Virus record (IMG/VR): IMGVR_UViG_3300025649_000007
Location: 1-45,351 of that record
Length of the DNA stretch: 45,351 nucleotides
Origin: a virus
Reading direction: 5' to 3' (one strand)
A program made the translations under genes and the position numbers. The notes beneath the pieces were generated by a model. The model was not told where the DNA came from. It saw nothing but the letters and a program-made list of their open reading frames with translations, and did no database searches. Position 1 is the stretch's first letter. Every line of letters starts with the position of its first letter. Shown here in pieces: positions 35,663 to 43,677 of this stretch.

Positions 35663-37402
35663 ATGAGTAAAGTAATTACAGTAAAAAGTAGAAGAGATTT
35701 AATAGACATGGAGAAGGCGTTTATATCCAAGAAGATTGTGGCGTGTGATACCGAAACTAACAGCTTGAGAATGTCTGAATTGTTGCTTGAGGGTATTGGT
35801 GTTGGCACAAGTAATTTGCAGTATTACATTCCTTTTCCTAATAAGTTGGAGATGGGTGATATACGAGAAGTGTTGGGGTCTATTTTTGTTACCAATGAAG
35901 TTATCTTTCACAATGCCAAGTTTGATTTGCAGGTGTTTAATCGTTATGGGATTACATGGCCTGAGAAGATACAAGACACCATGATTATGTCTTGGTTGAT
36001 TGATGAAAATGTGTCACATGGATTGAAGCCTCTTTCTAAATCAATTTTGGGTCGTGAACCCGCCAATTGGAAAGAGATAGATAGGAACATAAGTTTGTTT
36101 AGAACGGAAGAAGATATAGTGGAGGATTTGGCTAAGTATTGTGGGGAAGATGTAAAGAACACATATGATTTATATGTAGAGTTTGCTGATGGGGTGAGGG
36201 AGTTGGGATTGTGGGATGAATATAAAAAAATAGAGATACCAACTATATTGATGCTTACTAGAATGGAAATGCGTGGAATAAAGTTGAGTGTGGGTGCTAC
36301 AAGGAAGAAGAAGGCAAAGGCTCAGAGAGAGTTAGATGAGTTGTCAAAGAAAATGAGAAAGATGGCAAACAAGCCAGCGATGAATATAGCTTCGCCTTTG
36401 CAGTTGGAAGAATATTTGTTTGATGAGTTGAAATATCCAGTTATAAAAGCCACAAAGGGTGGGTCTAGGTCAACCGACAGTTCGGTATTGAATGAGTTGA
36501 TAGAAGTAAAAGAGCTTGATGAGAAAAGTTTTGTGGCAATGCTTTTGAAGTATAGAGATTTGGATAAGATAAAGTCCACCTATTATGCTGGTCTTTTAGA
36601 AGAGGCAGACAAAGAAGGGGTTATACATGCTTCGTTTTTACAACATGGTACCAGAACAGGAAGATTTTCTTCTAGTAACCCTAATTTGCAGAACATACCG
36701 AGGAGGGATGATGAGTGGAATGTGCGAGAGCTATTTATACCAAGACCAAAGCATAGATTTATAATTGCAGACTATTCTCAGGCAGAACTCAGAATGTTAG
36801 CTCATCTAAGCAAAGACCCGCATATGATGGAGATTTTTAAGAGTGGAGGAGACATACATAAGAGAACGATGGAGATTACTGGAACGGATAGGAGGGGTGC
36901 AAAGTCTATAAACTTTGGAATAGTGTATGGGGTTGGACCTAGAACATTGGCTTCTCAATTGGGGTCAAGTGAGCAAGAGGCAAAAGATTATATGAAGAAG
37001 TTTTTCTTGGGGTATCCAAAAATTAAACCATTTATTACTAGAATACAACACAATGCTTTGAGTAGAGGGTATGTAACGATGATAACTGGTAGAAGAAGAA
37101 GATTTTATGAAATGAAAGATTTGAAATATTTTGGCAGTATACAAAGACAGGCAATAAATACAAAGATACAGGGTTCGGCATCAGACCTTATTAAGATAGC
37201 CATGCTTAAATTGGAAAGAAATTTGAAGCCTTTAGATGCTTATCAACTTGTGCAGATTCATGATGAAGTGTTGATAGAAGTGCCAGAGAAAAAAATGAAA
37301 GAATGTAAAAAGGTTATTAAGGACACAATGGAGGGTGCGATGGAGTTAAGTGTGCCTTTGGTGGTGTCTATGGTAGAGGGCGACCATTGGATAAAAGGTT
37401 GA
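35663..37402 (+). CDS. polA: Family A DNA polymerase with 3'-5' exonuclease
   Basis: 579 residues. Exonuclease motifs: ACDTETNSL (Exo I), FHNAKFDLQ (Exo II) and YCGEDVKNTYDLY (Exo III). Polymerase motifs: RTGRFSSSNPNLQNIP, ADYSQAELRMLAH (A), RRGAKSINFGIVYG (B, with the usual Lys and Phe) and VQIHDEVLIEV (C). No 5' nuclease domain, as in most phage Pol I. All catalytic carboxylates are present. It synthesises the phage genome with the DnaB-like helicase, SSBs and RecA of this window. Starts after an AT-rich leader at the end of the large RNA candidate. Confidence 0.95.
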   Translation: MSKVITVKSRRDLIDMEKAFISKKIVACDTETNSLRMSELLLEGIGVGTSNLQYYIPFPNKLEMGDIREVLGSIFVTNEVIFHNAKFDLQVFNRYGITWPEKIQDTMIMSWLIDENVSHGLKPLSKSILGREPANWKEIDRNISLFRTEEDIVEDLAKYCGEDVKNTYDLYVEFADGVRELGLWDEYKKIEIPTILMLTRMEMRGIKLSVGATRKKKAKAQRELDELSKKMRKMANKPAMNIASPLQLEEYLFDELKYPVIKATKGGSRSTDSSVLNELIEVKELDEKSFVAMLLKYRDLDKIKSTYYAGLLEEADKEGVIHASFLQHGTRTGRFSSSNPNLQNIPRRDDEWNVRELFIPRPKHRFIIADYSQAELRMLAHLSKDPHMMEIFKSGGDIHKRTMEITGTDRRGAKSINFGIVYGVGPRTLASQLGSSEQEAKDYMKKFFLGYPKIKPFITRIQHNALSRGYVTMITGRRRRFYEMKDLKYFGSIQRQAINTKIQGSASDLIKIAMLKLERNLKPLDAYQLVQIHDEVLIEVPEKKMKECKKVIKDTMEGAMELSVPLVVSMVEGDHWIKG

Positions 37403-37433
37403 AAATAAGACAATTAAAAAGTCAGTAGAAATT

Positions 37434-37443
37434 GTGATATAAT
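37434..37443 (+). promoter_or_regulatory. Extended -10 promoter before SSB
   Basis: GTGATATAAT (TGnTATAAT) with the expected start about 37450, two bases before ATG 37452; near-leaderless transcript. Confidence 0.6.
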
Positions 37444-37451
37444 AAGATAGA

Positions 37452-37838
37452 ATGAAAAGAAATGTCAACAAGATTTTGTTAATAGGCAATGTCATAAAAA
37501 AACCAGATTTACAGGAAACAGGCAAGGGAGTGGCAGTTTGTACCTTTCATATTTTGACGGATAGGATTTGGTTTACTAATGGTGAGAAAAGAAAAGAGAC
37601 AACAAAGCATATTTGTGTAGCTTGGAGTAATTTGGCAACTTCTTGTTATGAAGTATTGAATGGAGGAGATTTGGTTTATCTTGGGGGCAGGATGTCAAAC
37701 CATAAGTATTTTGACGCAGAGGGGAATGAGTTAGAAGAAAGCAGAATGATAGTGGAAGAGTTTGAATTAATAAGTTCTAAACATCAGAATTATGGAGCTG
37801 AGTTTAATTTAGAAGGAGAAATAACAGATGGACATTAA
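37452..37838 (+). CDS. ssb: Cellular-type single-stranded DNA-binding protein
   Basis: 128 residues. VNKILLIGNVIKKPDLQETG, VCTFHILTD, KHICVAWSNLATSCYEVL and GDLVYLGGRMSNHKYFDAEG form the SSB OB fold. The C-terminus (LEGEITDGH) lacks the acidic DDIPF tip, in contrast to the SSB at 8077. Overlaps RecA by 11 nt. Probably coats single strands for recombination. Confidence 0.9.
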   Translation: MKRNVNKILLIGNVIKKPDLQETGKGVAVCTFHILTDRIWFTNGEKRKETTKHICVAWSNLATSCYEVLNGGDLVYLGGRMSNHKYFDAEGNELEESRMIVEEFELISSKHQNYGAEFNLEGEITDGH

Positions 37839-38799
37839 AGAATTAATGGCAAAAATTAATAAGAAGTATGGCAAAGGTTCTTTGATGCATGCCAATGATA
37901 TGAAAAAGGGAGAGAAGCGAATTACTAGTGGTTCGGCTTTCTTGGATTGGGCTTTGGGAGGAACAGGTGATAATGCTGGGTTTCCTTTAGGAAGAATAAT
38001 AGAGCTTTATGGAAAAGAATCTTCGGGAAAGAGTTTGATTTGTTTAAAGGCAATAGCGGATGCTCAGAAAAAGGGAATTGGTTGTGTTTATTTTGATTGT
38101 GAGAAAAGTTTTGATAGAAAATACGCTACTGAACTGGGGGTAGATGTTAAAAAGTTAATTTTATCAAGAGAGAATATTGGAGAAGTAGTAATAGAGATGA
38201 TGGCAGAAATGCTTAGGTCTAAAAAGATAAAGATTATAGTGGTTGATTCGTTAGCTTCAATGATACCCACCAGAGAGCTAGAAGATGATATGAAAGACCA
38301 GCAAATGGCTTTGGTAGCTAGAATGATGTCTAAGGCGTTAAGGAAACTAACAGCACTAAACTCAGACACATTAATTGTATTTATAAACCAGTTGAGGGAA
38401 AGACCAGGAGTAATGTATGGCAACCCAGAATATACGCCAGGAGGAAAGGCGTTGGGATTTTACTCTTCAATAAGAATAGCAGTAAGACGAGGAGATTGGA
38501 TAGTGACGAAAAAAGAGAAGGTTGGGCAAGTGGTTAAGTTTAGAGTCACTAAGAATAAAACAGCCATTCCTTTGAGAGAAGGGTTCTTTAAGTATTTATA
38601 CACAGGAGAGATAGACAAAATAGATGAGCTTATATCGCTGGGCGAGCTTAACGGCACGCTTAAAAGGCGCGGGGCGTACTACTATGTAGGTGAAGAGGGG
38701 TATAGGGGTAGAGCGGACCTAGAAAGTAATTTGAAGTCCGATAAGGCCTTGCTGAAGAAGGTTAGAAAGATAGTTTTAGGGGAGGAGAAGGTCAAATGA
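37828..38799 (+). CDS. recA: RecA-family recombinase
   Basis: 323 residues. KYGKGSLMHAND start, Walker A GKESSGKS (about 64-71), YFDCEKSFD, Walker B (IIVVDSLASM), loop L1/L2 region (INQLRERPGVMYGNPEYTPG then GKALGFYSS) and the RecA C-terminal part. It forms filaments on single-stranded DNA for homologous pairing, like phage UvsX. Near-complete length for RecA. The SSB gene overlaps it upstream. Clear assignment. Confidence 0.95.
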   Translation: MDIKELMAKINKKYGKGSLMHANDMKKGEKRITSGSAFLDWALGGTGDNAGFPLGRIIELYGKESSGKSLICLKAIADAQKKGIGCVYFDCEKSFDRKYATELGVDVKKLILSRENIGEVVIEMMAEMLRSKKIKIIVVDSLASMIPTRELEDDMKDQQMALVARMMSKALRKLTALNSDTLIVFINQLRERPGVMYGNPEYTPGGKALGFYSSIRIAVRRGDWIVTKKEKVGQVVKFRVTKNKTAIPLREGFFKYLYTGEIDKIDELISLGELNGTLKRRGAYYYVGEEGYRGRADLESNLKSDKALLKKVRKIVLGEEKVK

Positions 38800-38876
38800 A
38801 TGATATACTACAAATGATATTAGGTATGGCATTAATGCTTTATATTATTGATACTTTAATGAGATTAGGTGATTAA
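38796..38876 (+). CDS. 26-residue membrane peptide
   Basis: ATGA-coupled to recA; MNDILQMILGMALMLYIIDT is one hydrophobic helix. Stop is immediately followed by the next ATG. Confidence 0.5.
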   Translation: MNDILQMILGMALMLYIIDTLMRLGD

Positions 38877-39104
38877 ATGAAAAGTAATCGAACAAAAGAG
38901 CATAAGGCAAAGTTAAAATTAGCAAGACAGAGGATGACTCCTAATGAGATAAAAAGTGGCGTATCTCCTTTTGCAAGCAAGTGGTGGACAATAAGAAAAG
39001 AACAGAGGTTGGATAATTTAATTGTTGAATCTGATTTGGCTGATAGGGCAAGACAGAGAAAGAAGAAAGAGAATATAGCGAATCACAAGAAAGGGAAAAA
39101 ATGA
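38877..39104 (+). CDS. Small basic protein
   Basis: 75 residues, Lys/Arg-rich at both ends (KEHKAKLKLARQRMTPNEIK; RQRKKKENIANHKKGKK). Probable nucleic-acid binding, no family. Overlaps the Fic gene by 4 nt. Confidence 0.55.
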   Translation: MKSNRTKEHKAKLKLARQRMTPNEIKSGVSPFASKWWTIRKEQRLDNLIVESDLADRARQRKKKENIANHKKGKK

Positions 39105-39565
39105 ATAAGGATGTTGTAGAATTTTTGAAGGAAAGTAACGCTATCGAAGGTGTGACCGATACTGATTCTCTTATACAGGCTAAACGAGCTTGGAAGTATT
39201 TAATGAAACAGGACACAATGCACTCAGGAATTGTTTTAAAAACTCACAAGATTTTGATGCTTAATCAAGATTTGTTGCAATTTCAGAAAGGTAATTTTAG
39301 GGTCGTTCCAGTTTGGGTAGGAGGAAGAGAAGGAATGGATTTTAGTTATATACCCGAGGCTGTGCAAGTTTGGTGCTATAACGCTTGGGATGACCCAAAA
39401 TTTTGGAAGAGACACCACATCAGGTTTGAAACAATTCATCCTTTTATTGATGGAAATGGTAGGACTGGCAGACTGTTGATGAATTGGCAGAGAGTAAAAG
39501 CAGGATTACCTGTTTTGGTAATAAAAGAAAAAGAAAAACAAGAATATTATAAATGGTTTAAATAA
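39101..39565 (+). CDS. fic: Fic-domain protein (AMP-transferase type) with N-terminal inhibitory helix
   Basis: 154 residues. HPFIDGNGRTGR (113-124) is the complete Fic motif with catalytic His and anion-binding GNGR. SNAIEG (12-17) fits the S/TxxxE(G/N) inhibitory helix of class II Fic proteins, whose Glu blocks the ATP site. Known Fic enzymes transfer AMP to Ser/Thr/Tyr of target proteins such as topoisomerases or GTPases. Next to recA and a nuclease, modification of host replication or defence proteins is possible. Target is unknown. Confidence 0.85.
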   Translation: MNKDVVEFLKESNAIEGVTDTDSLIQAKRAWKYLMKQDTMHSGIVLKTHKILMLNQDLLQFQKGNFRVVPVWVGGREGMDFSYIPEAVQVWCYNAWDDPKFWKRHHIRFETIHPFIDGNGRTGRLLMNWQRVKAGLPVLVIKEKEKQEYYKWFK

Positions 39566-40803
39566 TGGCTAAAACAAATTGGCAGAAGAAAGAGATTAAG
39601 GATGCAAAAGAGTTTGGTGGCAAGCAGACCATAAGGAGCGGAGGTGTATGGTTTTGTGTGCCAGAGGAATACGAAGTTCTCATGGGGAGTGGGGGGTGGA
39701 AAAGAATAGATAGTTTAAAAAAGAAAGAGATAATTTATACTTTTAATTTAGAAGAGCGGGCAGTAGAAAAAGCCCCCATAGATAAAATGCTTGTTTTTGA
39801 AAATTCTTTATTTAAAAGCATGACAAATAAGAACCACGAAATATCTTTTACAGAAGGCCATAGATTTGTATGGGGCAAGGATGATAGGTTGGTGCTGAGT
39901 TCTTTGGATAATTTAAACGGGAAAATAACTTCTTATAAGTTGTTGGCAGCGGTGCAGAGTGGGAGAGAAGAATATTATATATCAGATGATGAATTGAGGA
40001 TAATTGCGTGGATTTTGACTGATGGGACGGTGGTAGAAAAAGGGGAAAAAGTTGGTTATAACGTGAGCATATATCAATCAAAACCAAAGATGGTAAAACG
40101 GATAGAAGCTTTGTTAAAAAAAGAGAATATTGAATTTAGCAAGTATAAAAGAAAAATTAATGGTGTATTTAAGGCCAATTACCCCAACTTTCAGTTTTAT
40201 ATTAAGGCCCCCAAAGAATTTTTGAATAAATATTCATTAAAATCCGACAAATTTCCATTTTGGCTTTATCAATTGTCTGATAGGCAAGTTGCAGATGTGT
40301 TTTTGCCCGAGTTGATGCTTGGAGATGGGTGTGAAAATGCTTTATATGGAAAGAGGAAAACTTTGAGTAAGTTGCAGGGATTGTTTGCCACACATGGCAT
40401 TACATCTTCGTTGCGAGAGAATAATAGGGGAGAGTTTTATTTAATAATTAAAAAAGCAAAAGGACACTGGCTATCTTCTGTAAAAGATGGGGCAAGGCGT
40501 GGGACTTCTTATTGTTTACAGAACAAAAACGAGACAATGATAATGAGAACACCAAATGGTACTGTGTTTGTGTCTGGCAATTCTAAGGGTGATGTAAGGA
40601 CAGACACCTTCCTGATAGATTCAAAGACCTCTGCTGCACAGAGATTCTCTATAACTAAGAAAATGTGGAAGAAAATTAGTAGGGAGGCTTTACTAGGCCA
40701 GCGTTTACCTATGCTGTCTGTGAAGTTCAGCGATGAAGATTTAGAAGTGGTAGTATTAGACAAGGATGATTTTTTGGAAATGACGAAAAATATTAGCAAT
40801 TAG
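39565..40803 (+). CDS. PD-(D/E)XK nuclease (resolvase-like) interrupted by an intein
   Basis: 412 residues, about 103 after splicing. The extein begins TNWQKKEIKDAKEFGGKQTI then RSGGVWF, and after the intein continues SKGDVRTDTFLIDSKTSAAQ (D...D-x-K), then KMWKKISREALLGQRLPMLS and VVVLDKDDFLEM. This fits small Holliday-junction-resolvase-like nucleases of phages. The intein lies directly before the catalytic strand. The unspliced protein should be inactive. Nuclease class confident, substrate inferred. Confidence 0.75.
   Translation: MAKTNWQKKEIKDAKEFGGKQTIRSGGVWFCVPEEYEVLMGSGGWKRIDSLKKKEIIYTFNLEERAVEKAPIDKMLVFENSLFKSMTNKNHEISFTEGHRFVWGKDDRLVLSSLDNLNGKITSYKLLAAVQSGREEYYISDDELRIIAWILTDGTVVEKGEKVGYNVSIYQSKPKMVKRIEALLKKENIEFSKYKRKINGVFKANYPNFQFYIKAPKEFLNKYSLKSDKFPFWLYQLSDRQVADVFLPELMLGDGCENALYGKRKTLSKLQGLFATHGITSSLRENNRGEFYLIIKKAKGHWLSSVKDGARRGTSYCLQNKNETMIMRTPNGTVFVSGNSKGDVRTDTFLIDSKTSAAQRFSITKKMWKKISREALLGQRLPMLSVKFSDEDLEVVVLDKDDFLEMTKNISN
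39655..40581 (+). mobile_element. Intein with atypical Gly-Asn end in the resolvase-like nuclease
   Basis: 309 residues from Cys31 to the C-terminal Asn with Ser as +1 (GVWF|C...FVSGN|S). The usual penultimate His is Gly. NHEISFTEGHRFVW fits block B, and IIAWILTDGT and LPELMLGDG are LAGLIDADG-type motifs, different in sequence from the inteins at 17795 and 23924. Splicing with Gly-Asn occurs in some inteins but often more slowly. Confidence 0.85.
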
Positions 40804-40811
40804 TAATATTG

Positions 40812-41003
40812 ATGACTGATGAAGAGAAGATTGTGAGGAAGTATTTTTCCTCTATTAAAAAACAGATTAAGTCAGCGTTGGTTGATGTGGGAATTATAGG
40901 GCTTTGTGTTTTTTATGCAATTGGTGAGTATGGCGAGGGGAGATTGTTTAGAGGTTCAATGTGGACGCTGTTAGGATTAATAATTTATATAACAAATGAG
41001 TAG
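40812..41003 (+). CDS. Two-span small membrane protein
   Basis: 63 residues from ATG 40812 (TTG 40809 is the alternative). Charged N-terminus and two hydrophobic segments (VDVGIIGLCVFYAIG and WTLLGLIIYIT). Overlaps the next ORF by 8 nt. Unknown. Confidence 0.55.
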   Translation: MTDEEKIVRKYFSSIKKQIKSALVDVGIIGLCVFYAIGEYGEGRLFRGSMWTLLGLIIYITNE

Positions 41004-41175
41004 AAAAAAAGTAGAGAGACTGTTTACGAAGAGACAGATTGAAAAATTAGTAAAGTTCACAGGAGTGTATTCTGGAGAATGGTCAAAAATGTTTAATGAA
41101 CATGTTGAGAGCATACAGGATGCGTTAACCAGACCTGGTTATACAAGAGTCACAAGAGGTAGAAGTAATAAATAG
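40996..41175 (+). CDS. 59-residue basic protein, possible DNA-binding
   Basis: Starts MSRKKVERLFTKRQIEKLVK and continues GVYSGEWSKMFNEHVESIQD; rich in basic residues at both ends. Overlaps upstream stop by 8 nt and precedes a promoter. No family. Confidence 0.5.
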   Translation: MSRKKVERLFTKRQIEKLVKFTGVYSGEWSKMFNEHVESIQDALTRPGYTRVTRGRSNK

Positions 41176-41183
41176 GTGATTAT

Positions 41184-41212
41184 TTGACAAAGGTGGGGTC
41201 TTGTGGTACTAT
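41184..41212 (+). promoter_or_regulatory. Promoter
   Basis: TTGACA (41184-41189), 17-bp spacer, TACTAT (41207-41212), for the gene at 41241. Confidence 0.8.
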
Positions 41213-41240
41213 TAAGATAGTTTAGAAATTACAGTAGGAT

Positions 41241-41651
41241 ATGCAACATATAGCAGAAATATTAGAATCAAAAAAAGAAACAAAAGTGATGGCGAAGGGG
41301 ATGGCTTATGGTAAGTTAAAAGGCGGAGCAGAAGTTTCTAGGGGCATTACAGAGGTCACAGGGAAGACAAAAGCAGAGGTGTTAAAGAAATTGAATGGAA
41401 GAATGAGAAGCAATTCATTAGTGAAGAGTGGAGATTTTGAAAAGACATTAGGAGTTTTGGTAATTTTGGCAAAGGAAACAATTATAAATTATTGGTATTG
41501 TGAAGATGTAAAAATTGGTAAATATAAGACCTCCAAAATAAAATATGGACCTTATGTTGAGCTTGGAAAGATACCTGCTTTAGTAAAAGATGCAATGAGA
41601 TTGACATACAAATTTGAAGACCGCTTGGTTGTAAAAAGGGCTGATGAATAG
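41241..41651 (+). CDS. Small protein, unknown
   Basis: 136 residues, helical and basic. The final strands (IINYWYCEDVKIGKYKTSKI) end in an alpha helix and KRADE. Own promoter, no recognised family. Confidence 0.6.
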   Translation: MQHIAEILESKKETKVMAKGMAYGKLKGGAEVSRGITEVTGKTKAEVLKKLNGRMRSNSLVKSGDFEKTLGVLVILAKETIINYWYCEDVKIGKYKTSKIKYGPYVELGKIPALVKDAMRLTYKFEDRLVVKRADE

Positions 41652-41657
41652 TATAAT
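41629..41657 (+). promoter_or_regulatory. Promoter overlapping a gene end
   Basis: TTGTAA (41629-41634), 17-bp spacer, TATAAT (41652-41657), upstream of 41684. Confidence 0.6.
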
Positions 41658-41683
41658 ATAATTAATAAAAGAAAAATAAACAA

Positions 41684-42004
41684 ATGATGTTACTTACGAA
41701 AGAAAACCTAAAAGATTTTAAGAGAGTTGGAAGACAAGAGGATAAAAAAGACCCCCTAGTTGTGGTAAAGTTTTTTAACCCCACAGGAGTTGGAACTTGG
41801 TATGCTACCGAGTATGATGAGGAACAAAAGATATTCTTTGGTTATGTCAGTATTTTTGGCGACCATAATGATGAGTGGGGCAGTTTTGCTTTAAGTGAGT
41901 TGGAGAGTGTCAAAGGCGCGTTTGGATTGGGGATTGAAAGAGATATGCACACAGAGATTAAACCGATTTCGGAATTTAACATCTCGTCATTAAAAATTAA
42001 ATAA
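41684..42004 (+). CDS. DUF2958 family protein
   Basis: 106 residues. LLTKENLKDFKRVGRQEDKK...VVVKFFNPTGVGTWYATEYD then WGSFALSELESVKGAFGLGI matches DUF2958 (K.F.P.G..TW...E.D...F.G...E.G...L.EL...G.G.ERD). Found on phages and plasmids; function unknown. A second ATG at 41687 is possible. Confidence 0.75.
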   Translation: MMLLTKENLKDFKRVGRQEDKKDPLVVVKFFNPTGVGTWYATEYDEEQKIFFGYVSIFGDHNDEWGSFALSELESVKGAFGLGIERDMHTEIKPISEFNISSLKIK

Positions 42005-42009
42005 AATAC

Positions 42010-42186
42010 ATGAAAGAAAAAACGGCAACTATAACTGGAAGACCACTTAAACCTAGATTTGGTATGAATAGAGTTCTTATTGATGATGTTTTACAATATG
42101 AAGCAAAATGGTGGTTGGGTAAGTTTCCATCTTGGTCAATTAAGTTATTGATTGGATATTATAAAAGAATGGGGCTTACTAAATAA
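42010..42186 (+). CDS. 58-residue protein, unknown
   Basis: MKEKTATITGRPLKPRFGMN start, aromatic/basic C-terminal half (YEAKWWLGKFPSWSIKLLIG). Follows a AAAATTAAATAAAATAC leader. No family recognised. Confidence 0.5.
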   Translation: MKEKTATITGRPLKPRFGMNRVLIDDVLQYEAKWWLGKFPSWSIKLLIGYYKRMGLTK

Positions 42187-42194
42187 TTAAAATA

Positions 42195-42380
42195 ATGAAA
42201 GTAATAGTCAACGTAAATTTAGAGATACCAGCAGAAGAAGCTAAAAGCTATCAAGATGCTGTTGAGATAGCGGAAAACTATGAACTTCCTAAAGAGTATG
42301 TGGAAGACAGTTACGAAATGGTTAAAGTCTTAGATGACAATGATGAAGATGTAGAAGAATTATCAAATAATAAAAAATAA
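42195..42380 (+). CDS. 61-residue acidic protein
   Basis: Beta strand MKVIVNVNLEIPAEEAKSYQ then an acidic tail (VLDDNDEDVEEL). Follows TTAAAATAATG. Common small-phage pattern without known function. Confidence 0.55.
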   Translation: MKVIVNVNLEIPAEEAKSYQDAVEIAENYELPKEYVEDSYEMVKVLDDNDEDVEELSNNKK

Positions 42381-42381
42381 G

Positions 42382-42822
42382 ATGAGAGATATGAAATTTA
42401 GAGCTTGGAACAAGAAAGCGGAAATTATGTTATTCATGTTTAATCCGACATTGGGAGATGGAACGGTGTTTACCATGGATATAGGAGAGCCAGTCTGTAA
42501 ACATGATTTTACGTCTATTCCATCTTTTGAGTCAGATTGGGAAAAAGATAAAATTGTTTTTATGGAATATACAGGATTTAATGATAAGAATGGTGTTGAA
42601 ATATACGAGGGAGATATTGTTAGGGCGATATCTAAAAAAGAGTATAGCGAAGAGGCTGTCATTAGCGACATAATAAAAAATAGGAGTGGAGCATGGCAGG
42701 TTAGGTCAAGGGATGGCAAAGCTACTTTTAATCACGGTTTGCCTATTGCTTGGGGAGGTTGGGAGGCAATAGAAGTGATTGGTAACATGTGTGAAAACAA
42801 AGAATTATTAAATAAAAAATAA
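42382..42822 (+). CDS. YopX-family protein
   Basis: 146 residues. MKFRAWNKKAEIMLF, VFMEYTGFNDKNGVEIYEGD (the conserved QyTGlkDknGkeIyEGDiv core) and EVIGNMCENKELL are hallmarks of YopX. Widespread in phages, function unknown, probably a non-enzymatic binding protein. Confidence 0.85.
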   Translation: MRDMKFRAWNKKAEIMLFMFNPTLGDGTVFTMDIGEPVCKHDFTSIPSFESDWEKDKIVFMEYTGFNDKNGVEIYEGDIVRAISKKEYSEEAVISDIIKNRSGAWQVRSRDGKATFNHGLPIAWGGWEAIEVIGNMCENKELLNKK

Positions 42823-42823
42823 C

Positions 42824-42973
42824 ATGAAAGATTTAGTGGTAGTTTGGTTAGTCTGGCAATTAGATGAACCTCTTGAACCAATTTATGAAAACAATGGTTT
42901 TACCGCACCCGACCCAACCCACGATGAAATTACAGGTTACAAACAATGTGAATGTGAAAGGGGGGAGGAATGA
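42824..42973 (+). CDS. 49-residue acidic protein
   Basis: MKDLVVVWLVWQLDEPLEPI start; ends QCECERGEE. Its last codons include GGGGGAGG, the ribosome site of the next gene. Unknown. Confidence 0.45.
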   Translation: MKDLVVVWLVWQLDEPLEPIYENNGFTAPDPTHDEITGYKQCECERGEE

Positions 42974-43260
42974 GAATTATATCTAAAAAATTTCCAGATT
43001 TAGGTGTTGAATTAACCTTTAATAGAAAAAAATATCCAGTCAAAAATCTAAATATAACCTTTGAGAAAAAAATCAACCCAAGTGATTTTGGTAAATGTAT
43101 TCCTATCCCAGATAAAGACTTTAGAGGAGTTATTGACCTTTCTGGCAACAAGATAAACAAAAAAATGTTTTATTCTGCAAAGACTATTCAAATGGTAGGT
43201 TTTACTTATAAAATTTATTATCGTAATTTCAAGATTAAAAAGTTTTATCTAAAAAAATGA
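42970..43260 (+). CDS. Small basic protein, unknown
   Basis: 96 residues, rich in Lys/Ile/Phe, beta pattern (YPVKNLNITFEKKINPSDFG). Strong purine-rich SD (GGGGGAGG) upstream. Overlaps the next ORF by 4 nt. Confidence 0.6.
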   Translation: MRIISKKFPDLGVELTFNRKKYPVKNLNITFEKKINPSDFGKCIPIPDKDFRGVIDLSGNKINKKMFYSAKTIQMVGFTYKIYYRNFKIKKFYLKK

Positions 43261-43358
43261 CACCTCAAGACTTTAAAGCACTACTGGAGTCCTTAAACCG
43301 CATAGGAACGGCTTTGGAAGCGAAATCGGGCTCTTGCGAGTTTGAGGCAGAATTATAA
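43257..43358 (+). CDS. 33-residue protein
   Basis: Coupled ATG. MTPQDFKALLESLNRIGTAL resembles the short LxxIAxALExI-type helices at the end of many phage genes. Low confidence because of size. Confidence 0.45.
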   Translation: MTPQDFKALLESLNRIGTALEAKSGSCEFEAEL

Positions 43359-43388
43359 ATTAATAAAAAATGACTGGAGGTGAAAATA

Positions 43389-43589
43389 ATGTTTGGTAAA
43401 AATAAAAATGGAATGATGAAAGACAGTTTCTTTGATAAAGTTCTTGTTATAGCTATTGCTAGAGGGGCAGGAATTACTCCCAAGAAATTGGCTAAGAACT
43501 TAACAGACCAAGACGGCAGTGTTGATTTTTTAAGTGAATTGGCGCTTGAAGTGTTAAAGATAAAAAAGGCAGCGATTAAAAAGAAATGA
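43389..43589 (+). CDS. 66-residue helical protein
   Basis: Start ATG 43389 with GGAGGTG 7 nt upstream; the GTG at 43380 belongs to the ribosome site and is rejected. MFGKNKNGMMKDSFFDKVLV then a helix and basic tail (AAIKKK). Followed by a strong hairpin. Confidence 0.55.
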   Translation: MFGKNKNGMMKDSFFDKVLVIAIARGAGITPKKLAKNLTDQDGSVDFLSELALEVLKIKKAAIKKK

Positions 43590-43592
43590 TTA

Positions 43593-43622
43593 ATCCCTCT
43601 GAACCCTTCGGGGTTTGGGGAT
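43593..43622 (+). terminator. UUCG-loop terminator-like hairpin
   Basis: ATCCC-TCT-GAACCC, loop TTCG, GGGTTT-G-GGGAT. Ends the block starting at 41.7 kb. T-rich TTAATT follows. Confidence 0.7.
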
Positions 43623-43661
43623 GGTTAATTAAATTCGAAAGGGGTTGAATAAATAAAATTG

Positions 43662-43670
43662 TGATAAAAT
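43662..43670 (+). promoter_or_regulatory. Extended -10 promoter for the deacetylase
   Basis: TGATAAAAT (TGnTAAAAT), start expected near 43677, just before ATG 43678; leaderless mRNA likely. Confidence 0.55.
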
Positions 43671-43677
43671 ACAAGGA

